The notes: generated by a model from the sequence alone, not told the origin. A stretch of DNA of 64,000 nt from Ornithinimicrobium sp. INDO-MA30-4 (GCF_021535045.1 NZ_CP091056.1:1798001-1862000); one strand, 5' to 3'. Numbered from the stretch's first letter, positions 1-10,988 are shown. Program-made: numbers and translations.

Positions 1-149
1 AACGATTCGGCGAATTGCTGATGACGAGCACCAAGCTCAGACGGTACGGGTATGTTGGGCTCCCAAGTGGCGGCGACTAATTGGATTGGTGCCACTCTAG
101 GCCCGGCGCCACCCAGCAAGACCCATGCGCGTCGGCTTTTGGGCATAAG

Positions 150-240
150 GCGGCCCCCCACGTACCTGGAAGAGCTCACCTGCCCTTGCTGCATTCCTGC
201 CCTGGGGAGTTCAGTGAGGTACCACCACATGGGGGCCTTC
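150..240 (-). ncRNA. ffs: Signal recognition particle RNA (bacterial small SRP RNA)
   Basis: On the minus strand the apex reads AGG-GCA-GGAA-TGC-AGCA. This is the diagnostic helix-8 layout of SRP RNA: a GNRA-type GGAA tetraloop on a three-base-pair stem, flanked by the conserved AGG and AGCA internal-loop strands. The two flanks pair over most of the remaining length, with GGCCCCC near 237 against GGGGGCC near 152 and further pairing between. A length of about 90 nt fits the Alu-less bacterial form. The RNA binds Ffh for co-translational targeting. The ends are approximate because the basal stem could extend a few bases. Confidence 0.8.
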
Positions 241-304
241 GCTCATTCTAGGCAGAGTCGCCCCTGGAGTTAAAACTCAGCGGCTCGCCGCAACGCGAGT
301 GTTG

Positions 305-1394
305 CTAGTGGAACCGCGGCGCGGGCTTGCCCTCAACGAGATCTGCGAGGGCGGCCCCGACTCTGGGCACGAACTTAAAGCCGTGACCAGAAAACCCGCC
401 ACCGACAATGACTGGCCCGTGCGCCTCAATGATGAAGTCGGTCGATGGCGTTGTTGTGTAGAGGCAGGTTTCGACGGCAGCCGACGCGCTATCCAAGCCG
501 GGGAACCACTCCTGCACATGCTCTTGCAGTCGGGCTAGCCGCGCGGGGTCGGCGCCATCGGGCCGCTGATCTGGGTCGACGATGATGCCGGTGTGGTGCT
601 CACCGATCTTGAAGCCACCCTCGGGAGTCGGCAGGCCGTAGTGCGAGACCGGGTCGATCAGCGTGTTCGTCTTGGGCGGACCCGGCGCGTAGTGGATGAA
701 GGCTGGCCAGTCGACATCGATGGTTGGTTGGAAGGTGGCGGGCTGCTCCTGCGTCACGACCGTGGAGCCGATGTCGACTGAGCTGCCGATCAGCTTTTGC
801 ACCCACGAGCCAGCGGTCACCACCACGCGATCAAACTCCGCGGAACCATTGGCGGTGTGCACGACGACGCTGTCCGACTTGATCGTCAGATGCTCAACAG
901 GCTCGCGCTCCTGAAGTCCGCGCCCCGACTTTCAGCCACGGTCAGCAGCGAGTTAACGGTCGCGGTGGCGTTGACTCCGCCACCTTGGGGTGAAAGACCG
1001 CCTGTCCATCGATCTTCATGCCAGGGAATCGCTCTTGAGCGGCCTCTTGAGACAACACTTCATGGCTGACACCAGCCGCACTCAGCGTGTCCGAAATCGA
1101 CTGCGTGCATTCAGGTATGCCGTGGTCCAGGGCACCAAACTGGTCCAGCAAAGACACACCGGCGTCCCCCTCGAGATCACGCCACAGCGTCAGCGCTTCG
1201 ATCGCGAATTGAACCCACGGCGCGGTCGGATAAGCCAGGCGAAACACCCGTGCGCTCCCGTGTGAACTGCCTCTGTCGTGCAGTCGTTCAAACTGCTCAA
1301 AGACGACAACATCATGCCCCCTCGCGGTCAGCTGCCAGGCGGTGGCGGCACCCATCGCTCCTGCGCCAATGACGGCGACCTTGCTACCCGGCAT
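305..1394 (-). CDS. FAD-dependent sarcosine/N-methyl-L-tryptophan oxidase-like protein (frameshifted)
   Basis: A DAO-superfamily flavoenzyme of about 363 residues, close to monomeric sarcosine oxidase (MSOX) and SolA. The N-terminus carries the dinucleotide-binding motif VIGAGAMGAATAWQL, followed by GSSHGSARVFRLAYP, which is typical of the MSOX family. Near the C-terminus CLYTTTPSTDFIIE contains the cysteine that holds FAD covalently in MSOX, followed by the GGGFSGHGFKF end motif. The family oxidises secondary N-methyl amino acids to H2O2, formaldehyde and the amine; the exact substrate is not determinable. The ATG at 1394 has a GGAG site upstream. Two one-base deletions break the frame, one in a run of C on the coding strand near 988 and one near 915. 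Confidence 0.85.
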
Positions 1395-1508
1395 CTCAAC
1401 TCCGATCTCGTCGTTCAACGTCGATGATGCGCGAACACTACGCCTGCATTGGCTTGCAGAGAAGGGCTCGATTTCGACACGGGGCAGCACTCGGGTAATC
1501 TTCGCTGC

Positions 1509-1592
1509 GGAGGATTCGCATAGTGGCCTAGTGCGCGCGATTGGAAATCGCGTTGGGATAAAACCCTCGGGGGTTCGAATCCCCATCCTCCG
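1509..1592 (+). tRNA. tRNA-Ser(GGA)
   Basis: The acceptor stem GGAGGAT (1509-1515) pairs with ATCCTCC (1585-1591). The anticodon stem CGCGA/TCGCG encloses loop TTGGAAA, giving anticodon GGA. A long variable arm, typical of class II tRNAs, precedes the GGTTCGAATCC T-arm. The discriminator base is G, and CCA is not encoded in full. Confidence 0.96.
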
Positions 1593-1613
1593 CCCAAGGG
1601 AGCTTCCACCTCC

Positions 1614-1654
1614 CAGAACGCCCGGCTACTCCTTGCGAGTAGCCGGGCGTTCTG
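1614..1654 (+). terminator. Strong hairpin terminator after tRNA-Ser(GGA)
   Basis: An 18-bp perfect inverted repeat with a 5-nt loop (CTTGC) starts 21 nt after the tRNA. The left arm is 1614-1631 and the right arm 1637-1654. There is no long T-run, as is usual in high-GC actinobacteria. It could also stop minus-strand readthrough from the HerA-like gene. Confidence 0.85.
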
Positions 1655-1689
1655 CGTGGCAGGTCTACCTCACGCCTTAGCGACGACTC

Positions 1690-3331
1690 TTAGCGACGAC
1701 GCGCGGTGCCAAACAGCGAACGGGTGATTTCGCGGCCCAACACGGTCCCGGCTGAACGCAGCATCGACTTCACCGCTGAGTTGCCGAGGGCAGCCTCCAA
1801 CATGGATGGCTCATCCTTCTCCGGCTTAGGCGCAGCCTTGGGCTTCGACGGCGCAGTCTCTGCCCAATCGCCGTTCTTGGCGGCCCGCTCCAACTCGGCG
1901 TCAACGTCGGCGCCATCAGCCTTAGGCGCATCGGCAGCCTCGGCGCCCTTGGCTAGCTTGGTCGTCAACTTCTCGTAGGCACTCTCGCGGTCCAGCGCTT
2001 CGGAGTATTTCGGCGCCAGCGGTGAGCCTTCAATGGTTGATTCGATCAGCGCTGGATCAGAGGGCCCATCTTTGACTGCGGCGCGCGCAGCATGGTCCAC
2101 GCAACGGGCGTTGGCGCTCCGCGCTCCGACAGCACGGTCACCACGGCCTCACCAGTGCCGAGTTGGGTTAGCGCTTCTTCAAGTCGTATTCACTCATCGG
2201 GAAGGTCGACACGGTTGCCTTCAGCGCCTTGGCATCCCCTGGCGTAAAGGCGCGCAGAGCGTGCTGCACCCGATTGCCCAACTGCCCCAACACGCCCTCA
2301 GGCACGTCGCTCGGCGTCTGGGTAACAAAGAAGACACCGACACCCTTAGAGCGGATAAGTCGCACGGCCTGCTCAACCGCGTCCAAGAACGCCTTCGACG
2401 CGTCGTTAAAGAGCAGGTGCGCCTCGTCAAAGAAAAGACCAACTGGGCTTGTCAGGGTCGCCGACCTCCGGCAACTCCTGGAAAAGCTCGGCCAACAACC
2501 ACATCAAGAACGTTGAAAAGACGACCGGCTTGTCGCGCACGGTTGGCAACTCGAGGCAGGAGATCACGCCGAGGCCATCGTCGCTAACGCGCAACAAATC
2601 TTCGGCATCAAACTCTGGCTCACCAAAAAGCTCTCAGCCCCCTGAGAGGAGAAGGTGATCAACTCACGCAAGATCACACCGGCGGTCGAAGTAGCCAAAC
2701 CACCCAAGCCCTTCAGATCAGCCTTGCCCTCATCAGACAACAGGTGCTGGACCACGGCTTGCAGGTCTTTGAGGTCCAGCAGCGGCAGACCATTCTTGTC
2801 GGCGTAGTGGAACACCAGGCCCAGGCTCGACTCTTGAGTGTCGTTTAGCCCCAAAACCTTGCTCAACAGGATCGGCCCAAACGAGGAGACTGTGGCGCGC
2901 ACCGGCACGCCGCCACCGGAATCGCCCAAGCTCAAAAACTCCACCGGGTATGCGGTGGCCGCCCACTCTTGCGCGAGACCCGTCATACGCGAATCAATCT
3001 TTGCGTGGCCAGGGCTTTCGGTGGCCAGGCCGGACAAATCGCCCTTGACGTCGGCCAAGAACACTGGCACGCCAGCCACGGACAACTGCTCAGCCATCAA
3101 CTGCAACGTGACCGTCTTGCCGGTTCCAGTCGCGCCGGCCACCAACCCATGTCGGTTCATCGAGCCCAGCGGCAATCGGACGACCGCCTCAGGCACCGAC
3201 TCGCCATCTTTAATGGCAGCGCCCAAGGTAATGCTGGGCGCCTCAAAGGTGTAGCCCTGGGTGATGGCTTCGATCTGTGTCTGCTTAGCTTCGTCGCTCA
3301 CAACCACGACCATAGTTGAACCCACCGACAC
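1690..3331 (-). CDS. HerA-like helicase/ATPase, DUF853 family (frameshifted)
   Basis: Reconstructed protein of about 540 residues, the usual length for DUF853 HerA-like ATPases. Residues about 60-70 hold Walker A ([10 protein letters not shown]). [10 protein letters not shown] follows, and a Walker B region ([10 protein letters not shown]) can be rebuilt from another frame near 2430. [30 protein letters not shown] is the conserved sensor/Arg-finger region (split here as [12 protein letters not shown] and [11 protein letters not shown]). The C-terminus is charged and Lys/Ala-rich. The family is a predicted hexameric DNA-translocating ATPase of uncertain role. At least four breaks occur, near 2632, 2440, 2180 and 2100. 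The start could be 3331 or the internal ATG at 3313. It is divergent from the VapB-like gene. Confidence 0.85.
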
Positions 3332-3358
3332 ACGCAGTGAACGCGTATAGTCGCGAGC

Positions 3359-3675
3359 GTGATCTTTAAGGGCGTCGGCGAGGGCAAGCCATACCCTCCC
3401 ATAACCTCGATGACCCCAAGGACTGGGCTCACCTGGCGCCGCGGATGATCCGGCTCGAAGAGCTCATCACGACCAAGTCGAATCTCGACCTGCGCGCCCT
3501 GCTGTCTCAAGACTCCACCTTCTATGGCGACATCTTTTGCCACGTTGTTGAGTGGAAGGGCGATTTATACCTGGAAGACGGTTTGCACCGTGCCCTTCGT
3601 GCGGCTCTTGGTGGCCGACCGGTCGTGCACGGGCGTGTCCTCGTCCTGGACCCCGAGCAGCCAGCGATAACCTAG
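3359..3675 (+). CDS. VapB-type antitoxin-like conserved protein (frameshifted)
   Basis: A conserved actinobacterial protein of about 105 residues that automated pipelines label a VapB-family antitoxin, although no VapC toxin is adjacent. The visible core is IRLEELITTKSNLDLRALL followed by a stretch with FYGDIFCHVVEW and LHRALRAAL. Translation is best begun at GTG 3359 (VIFKGVGEGKPYP). A missing C near 3404 (CCC instead of CCCC) shifts the frame just upstream of ATG 3445. The gene ends 4 nt before the LytR_C gene, an arrangement I recall from related genomes, so the two are probably co-transcribed. A role in toxin control is not supported by context. Confidence 0.75.
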
Positions 3676-3679
3676 AGAC

Positions 3680-4198
3680 ATGGCTTACGTACGCACGGGT
3701 GGCATGTCCACCGCAGCTCGCAGACGACGCCGCCGTTCGGCGCTGGTGATGTCTGGTCTCCTGCTGTTCTTGGTGCTTGCGCTGCTCATCGCCTTTAGCT
3801 TTAACCAAGGGTGGATCGGTGGGGACGACAGCACCGGCGACACTGCGGCCGCTACCTCCGCCGGACCGACCTTCGGCCCAACTGACATCACGGTCAACGT
3901 TTATAACTCGACCGGCGTCCCCGGCTTGGCCGGCCGCACCTCCGATGCGCTCGAAGCACGTGGCTACAACGTCGTCAATGTGGCAAATGACCCGGAGAAC
4001 GAAACCGTTGAGGGTGGCGCTCGTATTCGGTACGGCACTGGTGGCGCCGAGGCTGCTGAATACCTGCAAGAGCAGGTGCCCGACGCCGAGATCGTCGAGG
4101 ACGCCCGCACCGGCAGCGAGATTGACCTCGTCTTGGGCCAGGACTTCACCGAGTTCCCCGAGCTTGAGTCAACCGAAGACGCCTCAGCCACCGAATAG
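3680..4198 (+). CDS. LytR C-terminal domain (LytR_C) membrane protein
   Basis: An intact 172-residue protein. A basic N-terminus (RRRRRR near residue 15-20) precedes one membrane segment at about 24-42 (MSGLLLFLVLALLIAF). A linker then leads to a LytR_C domain at about 70-155 (ITVNVYNSTGVPGLAGRTS, then GYNVVNVAND). The segment order suggests an outside C-terminus. LytR_C domains occur in or beside LCP ligases of the cell envelope, but this protein lacks the LCP catalytic domain. The tail is acidic. It follows the VapB-like gene by 4 nt. Confidence 0.85.
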   Translation: MAYVRTGGMSTAARRRRRRSALVMSGLLLFLVLALLIAFSFNQGWIGGDDSTGDTAAATSAGPTFGPTDITVNVYNSTGVPGLAGRTSDALEARGYNVVNVANDPENETVEGGARIRYGTGGAEAAEYLQEQVPDAEIVEDARTGSEIDLVLGQDFTEFPELESTEDASATE

Positions 4199-4217
4199 CT
4201 TTGACCCTTGAGGTCAC

Positions 4218-5182
4218 ATGCGCATCGTTTCCTCCTGCCCTCAGCCACAGAGATCTTGTATGCCGTGGGCGCCGGTGACGATGTCGTTGGCGTGACCTTG
4301 AGTGCGACGAGCCCAGTCATGCTCGCGAGACTGCGGCCATCGTCTCGACGAGTTCGCTGCCGACGGCCCGTGATGGCTATCAGCCCACCCCCGCCGAAAT
4401 CGACGCGGCTGTCAGTGAAAAGTTGGCCGCCGGTGAGGATCTCTATCACCTCGACCGCGACGCGCTCCTACAACTCAACGCGGATCTCATCGTCACGCAG
4501 GACCTCTGCGCAGTGTGCGCCGTCGATGTCAGCGAAGTGCATGACGCCCTGGACTTCTTGGGGTGCACGGCAGAAGTGCTGACGACCGACCCGCATACCG
4601 TCGAAGAAATCTTGGCCAGCATTGAGCGCATCGGTGCGCAGACAGGCCACGCACAGGGGCTAGCGACTTGGTCGCCTCGTTGCGTGAGCGGCTTGCCGCG
4701 CTGCCTGGCACACCGACCAACAACGCCGCCCGCGTCGCCGTGCTGGAGTGGAGCGATCCGCCGTTTGCGCCGGGCCATTGGGTGCCTGAGATGGTCGAGA
4801 TCGCCGGAGCCCGCAGCGTGATCGGAGACGCCGGCGAAAAATCAGTGCGCACCACCTGGGATGCCATCGTGGCCTCCCGGCCCGAGATCATCGTGGTCGC
4901 ACCGTGCGGCTTTGAATTGCCCACGTCGGTAGCGCTGACTGAGGAATTGTTGGCCGGTGAGTTGGGCACCATCCTCGATAGTTGGGACGGTGAAGCACCT
5001 CAGGTGTGGGCCGTCGATGCCAACGCCTCTTACGCCCGCCCGGGTCCGCGAATCGTGGACGGCATCGAAGCCTTGGCTGCGATCAGCGATCCGACAACCT
5101 TCGGGGAGCCAAATCCCGCGATCGCTAAGCGCTGCCGCTGGTGTGACTACCCCGTGAACCGCAAAACCCAGGAGCCTGTCCC

Positions 5183-5207
<25 letters not shown>
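4218..5207 (+). CDS. Cobalamin-binding periplasmic-binding-protein-fold protein, BtuF-like (frameshifted)
   Basis: A Peripla_BP_2 fold protein of about 325 residues. The rebuilt start MRIVSLLPSATEILYAVGAG comes from ATG 4218, where CC should read CCC near 4231. There is no signal peptide, which matches a subclass of cytosolic cobalamin-binding BtuF homologues. TQDLCAVCAVD and the C-terminal lobe PPFAPGHWVPEMVEIAGA are typical of that group. Breaks lie near 4231, 4310 and 4665. As read, the C-terminus ends in a Cys-rich tail (CRWCDYPVN) and overlaps the next gene by 25 nt. One further missing base would instead end it at about 5129, so the tail is doubtful. No transporter genes are adjacent. 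Confidence 0.8.
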
Positions 5208-6781
<1,574 letters not shown>

Positions 6782-6803
6782 GCGCTCAGCCTATGCAATC
6801 GGC

Positions 6804-7505
6804 CTAAATCTGGGTCCCAACCAACGCACCGATGCCATACGTGACGACCATCGCGATGAACCCACCCAGCACGTTGCGGACAATCGCTGGCCCTCGCGGC
6901 GAGCGTCCCAAGCCTGAGCTAATCCAGCCGGTCAGCAACAGCGCTAAGAGCACTGAGACCCCAGTGACGCCGACCCGCCAAGACTCTGGCGGCAAGACGA
7001 TCGCTAGCAACGGCAAGAGCGCGCCGAGCGTGAAGGCAATCAATGAAGCCCAGGCGGCATGCCAGGGGTTGGTGAGTTCATCCGGGTCAATGCCCAACTC
7101 GGCATCAGCATGGGCGGCGAGCGCGTCGCGCTCAGTCAGGGCCACGGCTACTTCTTGAGCTAACTCGGGCTCCAGGCCCTTGCCTTCATAGATCTGCGCC
7201 AACTCGACCAGTTCTTGCTCGGGCATTTCTGCCAATTCACGCTTCTCCAACGCTAGTTGGGCTTTCTCGCTGTCTCGCTGAGTGCTGACCGAGACATACT
7301 CACCAACGGCCATCGACATCGCGCCGGCCACCAAGCCAGCCATACCCGCAGTGAAGATCGCCGTGCGGTCGGTGGTTGCAGCAGCCACACCGATGACCAA
7401 TCCGGCGGTGGAGATGATCCCGTCGTTGGCACCCAGCACTCCGGCACGTAGCCAGTTCAAGGTGCGGGCGTTGTTGCCATGCTCTTCGTGCGGTGCGTCG
7501 CTCAT
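6804..7505 (-). CDS. VIT1/CCC1-family Fe2+/Mn2+ transporter
   Basis: An intact 233-residue protein. The first membrane region has the family signature LRAGVLGANDGIISTAGLVIG, split as LRAGVLGANDGIIS and TAGLVIGVAAA, followed by AGAMSMAVGEYVSVSTQRD. A charged cytosolic segment at about 80-145 (EKRELAEMPEQEL...) corresponds to the metal-binding domain, and three more helices complete the protein. Family members move Fe2+ or Mn2+ out of the cytosol in exchange for protons. Metal specificity cannot be read here. Confidence 0.92.
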   Translation of the reverse strand: MSDAPHEEHGNNARTLNWLRAGVLGANDGIISTAGLVIGVAAATTDRTAIFTAGMAGLVAGAMSMAVGEYVSVSTQRDSEKAQLALEKRELAEMPEQELVELAQIYEGKGLEPELAQEVAVALTERDALAAHADAELGIDPDELTNPWHAAWASLIAFTLGALLPLLAIVLPPESWRVGVTGVSVLLALLLTGWISSGLGRSPRGPAIVRNVLGGFIAMVVTYGIGALVGTQI

Positions 7506-7585
7506 GAAGCCAGAGTCCTCCTGATGAGCCCCATTCGCCAGCGTGGTGAGGCTTCTCTTCGTGAGGCGAGGCTTGTCAAAGCAAT

Positions 7586-7617
7586 GCGAAAGACCCCTCG
7601 AGCGAGGGGTCTTTCGC
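7586..7617 (-). terminator. Hairpin terminator downstream of the TM2 gene
   Basis: A 15-bp perfect inverted repeat (GCGAAAGACCCCTCG and its complement) has a 2-nt loop. It lies 23 bp beyond the stop of the minus-strand TM2 gene and upstream of the VIT1 gene. Confidence 0.85.
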
Positions 7618-7639
7618 GTTTGATCGAATGCTAGGCGGG

Positions 7640-8059
7640 CTAGGCCAGTGGGCGGCCCTGCGAGTCCGGCACCTTGCGCAGCACGATCAGGATGAAGTCA
7701 ACCAATGCCCAAATCCCCAAGGTCATCCAGTTGAGCAAGAGCTTGGCAACGCCCAGACCTGTGTAGCCCAGATAGAAGCGGTCGACACCAAACCCACCGA
7801 GGAACAGCGAGAGCAGGATGGAAGCGACATACGTCTTGTCAGAAAAGATCCCCGGCGCGCTAGAGGCTGGGATCCAAGCCTGGCCGGCGTAGCTGACCGG
7901 GTCACCTGACGAAAGCTCGCCGCGGCGCGCCAAGTCCCGCACATGCTGGATCGGGAAAGGCCCGTGCTCCACTCCGTGGATGTTGACGCGATATGTCCCG
8001 CTTGGCTGTCCGGCTGGCACGAGTTGACCTAATTCGCTCACAGTATTTCCCGATCTCAT
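7640..8059 (-). CDS. GYF_2/TM2-domain membrane protein
   Basis: 139 residues. Residues about 20-75 resemble a GYF_2 (DUF4339) domain (YRVNIHGVEHGPFPIQHVRDL, written as YRVNIHGVEHGPFP and IQHVRDLARRGELS). A TM2 domain follows at about 80-130, with two helices around FLGGFGVDRFYLGYTGLGVAK, cited as FLGGFGVDRFYLGY. TM2 proteins are small envelope proteins of unknown function. The gene is monocistronic with its own terminator. Confidence 0.88.
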   Translation of the reverse strand: MRSGNTVSELGQLVPAGQPSGTYRVNIHGVEHGPFPIQHVRDLARRGELSSGDPVSYAGQAWIPASSAPGIFSDKTYVASILLSLFLGGFGVDRFYLGYTGLGVAKLLLNWMTLGIWALVDFILIVLRKVPDSQGRPLA

Positions 8060-8205
8060 TCGACGATTGATGTGGTCGGCCTGAACGTTTTCGCACGTGG
8101 CCCCCGGGATACCTTAAGGCAACGCCAATGGCCCCTCAAACTGGAGCGAGTTGAACGCCTAAATGAAATCCTGTCGTGACGAGAAATATGAAGCCCAAGC
8201 AACGC

Positions 8206-8239
8206 GAAAGCCCCCCACCCAAATGGATGAGGGGCTTTC
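8206..8239 (-). terminator. Hairpin terminator after tRNA-Ser(CGA)
   Basis: GAAAGCCCC at 8206 pairs with GGGGCTTTC ending at 8239. The structure is immediately downstream of the minus-strand tRNA. Confidence 0.75.
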
Positions 8240-8256
8240 AAAGTCTTGTTCAGACT

Positions 8257-8346
8257 TGGCGGTGGCGGTGGGATTTGAACCCACGGTGGGCGCAAACCCA
8301 CACAACATTTCGAGTGTTGCACCTTCGGCCGCTCGGACACGCCACC
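8257..8346 (-). tRNA. tRNA-Ser(CGA)
   Basis: On the minus strand, acceptor GGTGGCG pairs with CGCCACC. The anticodon stem CAACA/TGTTG encloses CTCGAAA, giving anticodon CGA. The tRNA has a long variable arm and a T-arm with GTTCAAAT. The discriminator G is followed by an encoded CCA (8257-8259). Confidence 0.95.
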
Positions 8347-8356
8347 GCGGGAGACA

Positions 8357-8800
8357 TTACCTGAGTCGGCGCTCCTTAAAAAAATCGGCCAGCAATGCAG
8401 CACACTCATCAGCCCGTATGCCGCCAACAACCTCGACTTGGTGCAGCGCGGCTGAGTCCCGGGTCAGGTCCCACACCGACCCCGTCGCGCCCGCCTTGTC
8501 ATCAAAAGCGCCAAAGACGACGCGATCGAGCCGAGCAGCCACGATGGCCCCAGCGCACATGACACAGGGCTCCAGCGTGACGACCAACGTGCAGCCATCC
8601 AGTCGCCAACGACCCAAGGCTTCGCCAGCCGCACGCAGAGCCACAATTTCGGCATGGCCGGTCGGGTCATGGGCTTCCTCGCGAACATTTCGCCCCTGCC
8701 CCACAACGGCCCCATCCGGCCCAGCCACTACAGCCCCGATCGGCACGTCCCCCGACGCGAGCGCCTGGCGGGCGACCTGCAAAGCGGAGCCGATGCTCAC
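8357..8800 (-). CDS. tadA: tRNA adenosine(34) deaminase
   Basis: The zinc deaminase converts A34 of tRNA-Arg(ACG) to inosine. The active-site motifs are intact: HAEIVALR (the Zn-binding His and the proton-shuttling Glu) and PCVMCAGA (two Zn-binding Cys). GTG at 8800 gives 147 residues ([20 protein letters not shown]) with AGGGG upstream; the frame stays open further upstream, but that part is not conserved. Its substrate tRNA-Arg(ACG) is encoded at 20081-20153. The stop is 11 bp from tRNA-Ser(CGA). Confidence 0.93.
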   Translation of the reverse strand: MSIGSALQVARQALASGDVPIGAVVAGPDGAVVGQGRNVREEAHDPTGHAEIVALRAAGEALGRWRLDGCTLVVTLEPCVMCAGAIVAARLDRVVFGAFDDKAGATGSVWDLTRDSAALHQVEVVGGIRADECAALLADFFKERRLR

Positions 8801-8885
8801 GTCATACCCCTGCTGGGCCCAACCAGGCAGGTCCAATCTGGGGCGGGGGCTGTTTCGGAGTCGCTCACACGGTAAGTTTCGCAGT

Positions 8886-9524
8886 ATGCGCGTCCACGTT
8901 GTAGACCACCCATTGATCAACCACAAACTGACCTATTTGCGGGATAAGGGGACCGACACCCCCACGTTTCGCCGTTTGACCGATGAGTTGGTCACGCTGC
9001 TTGCCTACGAAGCCACGCGCGACGTCCGCGTCTCCCCTCGCGAAATCGAGACTCCCGTCGCCCCGGCCACCGGCATCAAGTTGGCCACCCCCTGGCCGCT
9101 CGTCGTCCCGATCTTGCGTGCCGGTCTGGGCATGCTCGACGGCATGATGCGCATGGTGCCCACCGCCGAGGTTGGCTTCCTGGGCATGGAGCGCAACGAG
9201 GAGACCTTCGAGGCCACCACGTATGCGCATCGCCTGCCCAACGACCTCGACAAGCGCCAGTGCTACGTTCTGGACCCGATGCTGGCCACGGGCGGAACAC
9301 TCGCGGCGGCGATCCACTACCTCGTCGAGTTGGGCGCCGATGACATCACCGTCATCACGTTGCTCGCTGCCCCCGAGGGCCTCGAGGCGCTGCAAGAAAA
9401 GGTCAAAGACATCACCCCACCGATCACGCTGGTCACCGGCGCTGTCGATGAACGCCTGAACGAAAACGGCTACATCGTGCCTGGCCTGGGCGACGCGGGC
9501 GACCGCCTCTACGGCGTCGTCTGA
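8886..9524 (+). CDS. upp: Uracil phosphoribosyltransferase
   Basis: Intact, 212 residues, the family length. It starts [20 protein letters not shown]. The PRPP-binding loop [13 protein letters not shown] and the C-terminal [10 protein letters not shown] uracil-binding region are present. It makes UMP from uracil and PRPP in pyrimidine salvage. It is divergent from tadA, with an 85-bp gap. Confidence 0.96.
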   Translation: MRVHVVDHPLINHKLTYLRDKGTDTPTFRRLTDELVTLLAYEATRDVRVSPREIETPVAPATGIKLATPWPLVVPILRAGLGMLDGMMRMVPTAEVGFLGMERNEETFEATTYAHRLPNDLDKRQCYVLDPMLATGGTLAAAIHYLVELGADDITVITLLAAPEGLEALQEKVKDITPPITLVTGAVDERLNENGYIVPGLGDAGDRLYGVV

Positions 9525-9532
9525 CCGACCAG

Positions 9533-10685
9533 ATGCACGCTTCGCAACGCAGTGAAATCGAGCCCTTCTATGTCATGGAGGTGCTCAAAGCCGCGGCAGC
9601 CCGCCAACGCTCGCACGGCGATGCGCTGATGATGTGCGTGGGGCAGCCTTCAACCGGGGCTCCTCGCGCTGTCGTCGAGCAAGCCCACGCCGTGCTCGAT
9701 AGCCAGGTCATGGGTTACACCGACGCGACGGGCATCCCTGAGTTGCGCGAAGCCATCGCCAAACACCACCGCGACTGGTACGACATCGACGTCACTGCAG
9801 ACGATGTCGTCGTGATGACCGGCTCTTCAGGAGCCTTTTCGCTGCTGTTCCTGGCGGCCTTCGAGGCGGGCGACACGGTTGCGATGACTCGGCCCGGCTA
9901 TCCGGCCTATCGCAACACCCTCTCGGCGCTGGGCTGCAACGTCCTTGAGATCGACTGTGGCGCAGACACCCGCTTCCAGCCGACGGTCGCGAAGCTCGAA
10001 GCCCTTGATGAAATCCCCAAGGGCCTCATCGTCGCCAGCCCCTCCAACCCGACGGGCACGGTTATCGACCCGGACGAGCTGGCCGCGATTGCTCGCTGGT
10101 GCGAAACCAATGACTGCCTGCTGATCAGCGATGAGATCTATCACGGCCTCACCTATGGCCGTGCGGCCAGCAGCGCCTGGGAAACTTCCAAGCTGGCGTC
10201 GTGATCGGGTCAGTCAGCAAATACTTCTCGATGACCGGGTGGCGTTTGGGATGGGCCCTCGTCCCGCCGCACCTGCGCCGGCCGATGGAAATCTTGTCGC
10301 AAAACCTGACTATCTGCGCCCCCGCGATCACTCAGTATGCGGCGATGGCGGCTTTGGTGAGGACGCCAAGCCCGAGTTGCAAAGCCACTTAGAGCGGTAT
10401 GCCGTCAATCGCGAGATCGTCAAAGCCGCGCTGACCGACATGGGCCTGAGTAGCGCGCCGCCCGATGGTGCCTTCTACGCCTGGTGCGACATCGGCCACC
10501 TGACCGACGACTCGAATGCGTGGTGCACGGAAGTGCTGGAGACCACCGGCGTTGCGCTGACCCCGGGCGTCGATTTCGACACGGCCAAGGGCCATCGAAT
10601 GATGCGGTTTAGCTTCGCTGGCTCGACCGCCGAAGTCACCGAGGCGTTAAGCCGACTTGCTGCTTCCCCACTGCTGCAGAGCTAG
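9533..10685 (+). CDS. PLP-dependent class I/II aminotransferase (frameshifted)
   Basis: About 383 residues, fold type I. Visible motifs are GYTDATGIPELREAIA, the SPSNPTGTVIDPDEL substrate-loop region, SDEIYHGLTY (the PLP-contacting D and Y) and SVSKYFSMTGWRLGW with the Schiff-base Lys. The C-terminus is MMRFSFAGSTAEVTEAL with the carboxylate-binding Arg. Two frame breaks lie near 10190 and 10375. It begins 8 nt after upp. It resembles aspartate/alanine-type transaminases, but the substrate is unknown. Its end overlaps the convergent membrane gene by 39 nt. Confidence 0.88.
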
Positions 10686-10988
10686 CCACGTCCCGACAAT
10701 CACACTGAGCGTGGCCACCGGCAGCGCGTGCCGGAAAACGAGGTCAGACCCAGCAAAGTAGGCGATGACCGCGAGCAAGATCGCCACCAATGCCCCCGCC
10801 ACGACCGGGATCGCGTTCTTGTTGCCCCACCCATACCCGAGTGCGCCAGCACAGACCACGACCAGCGATTGCAGCATCACCTCTTGGGTGGAAGCCCCTC
10901 CGTTGGAAATATCCGAATAGCTAAAGAAGCCAATCACCGCCATAGCCACGACGGCATAGGCAATCCCTTGTGCGCGTGCGTCTTTCAT
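10647..10988 (-). CDS. Small four-helix membrane protein, unknown function
   Basis: 113 residues from ATG 10988, with GAGGGG upstream. Four hydrophobic segments are visible, near residues 8-22, 40-55, 60-80 and 86-105. There is no recognised domain. Position and size suggest a conserved actinobacterial hypothetical. The stop lies inside the 3' end of the aminotransferase gene. Confidence 0.65.
   Translation of the reverse strand: MKDARAQGIAYAVVAMAVIGFFSYSDISNGGASTQEVMLQSLVVVCAGALGYGWGNKNAIPVVAGALVAILLAVIAYFAGSDLVFRHALPVATLSVIVGTWLALQQWGSSKSA

Noticed and set aside
52-273. A 73-codon plus-strand frame at the left edge
   Set aside because: It overlaps the SRP RNA antisense, has no ribosome-binding site and resembles no protein.
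1395-1586. N-terminal extension of the sarcosine-oxidase-like frame
   Set aside because: The extension runs antisense through tRNA-Ser(GGA). The GGAG-led ATG at 1394 directly precedes the conserved FAD-binding motif.
3359-3675. A type II toxin-antitoxin locus
   Set aside because: There is only a VapB-like protein with no PIN-domain toxin on either side, and the neighbour is an envelope protein.
8163-8885. Long open frame upstream of and in frame with upp
   Set aside because: It crosses the tRNA-Ser(CGA) gene and the tadA coding region antisense. Family length and homology place the upp start at 8886.
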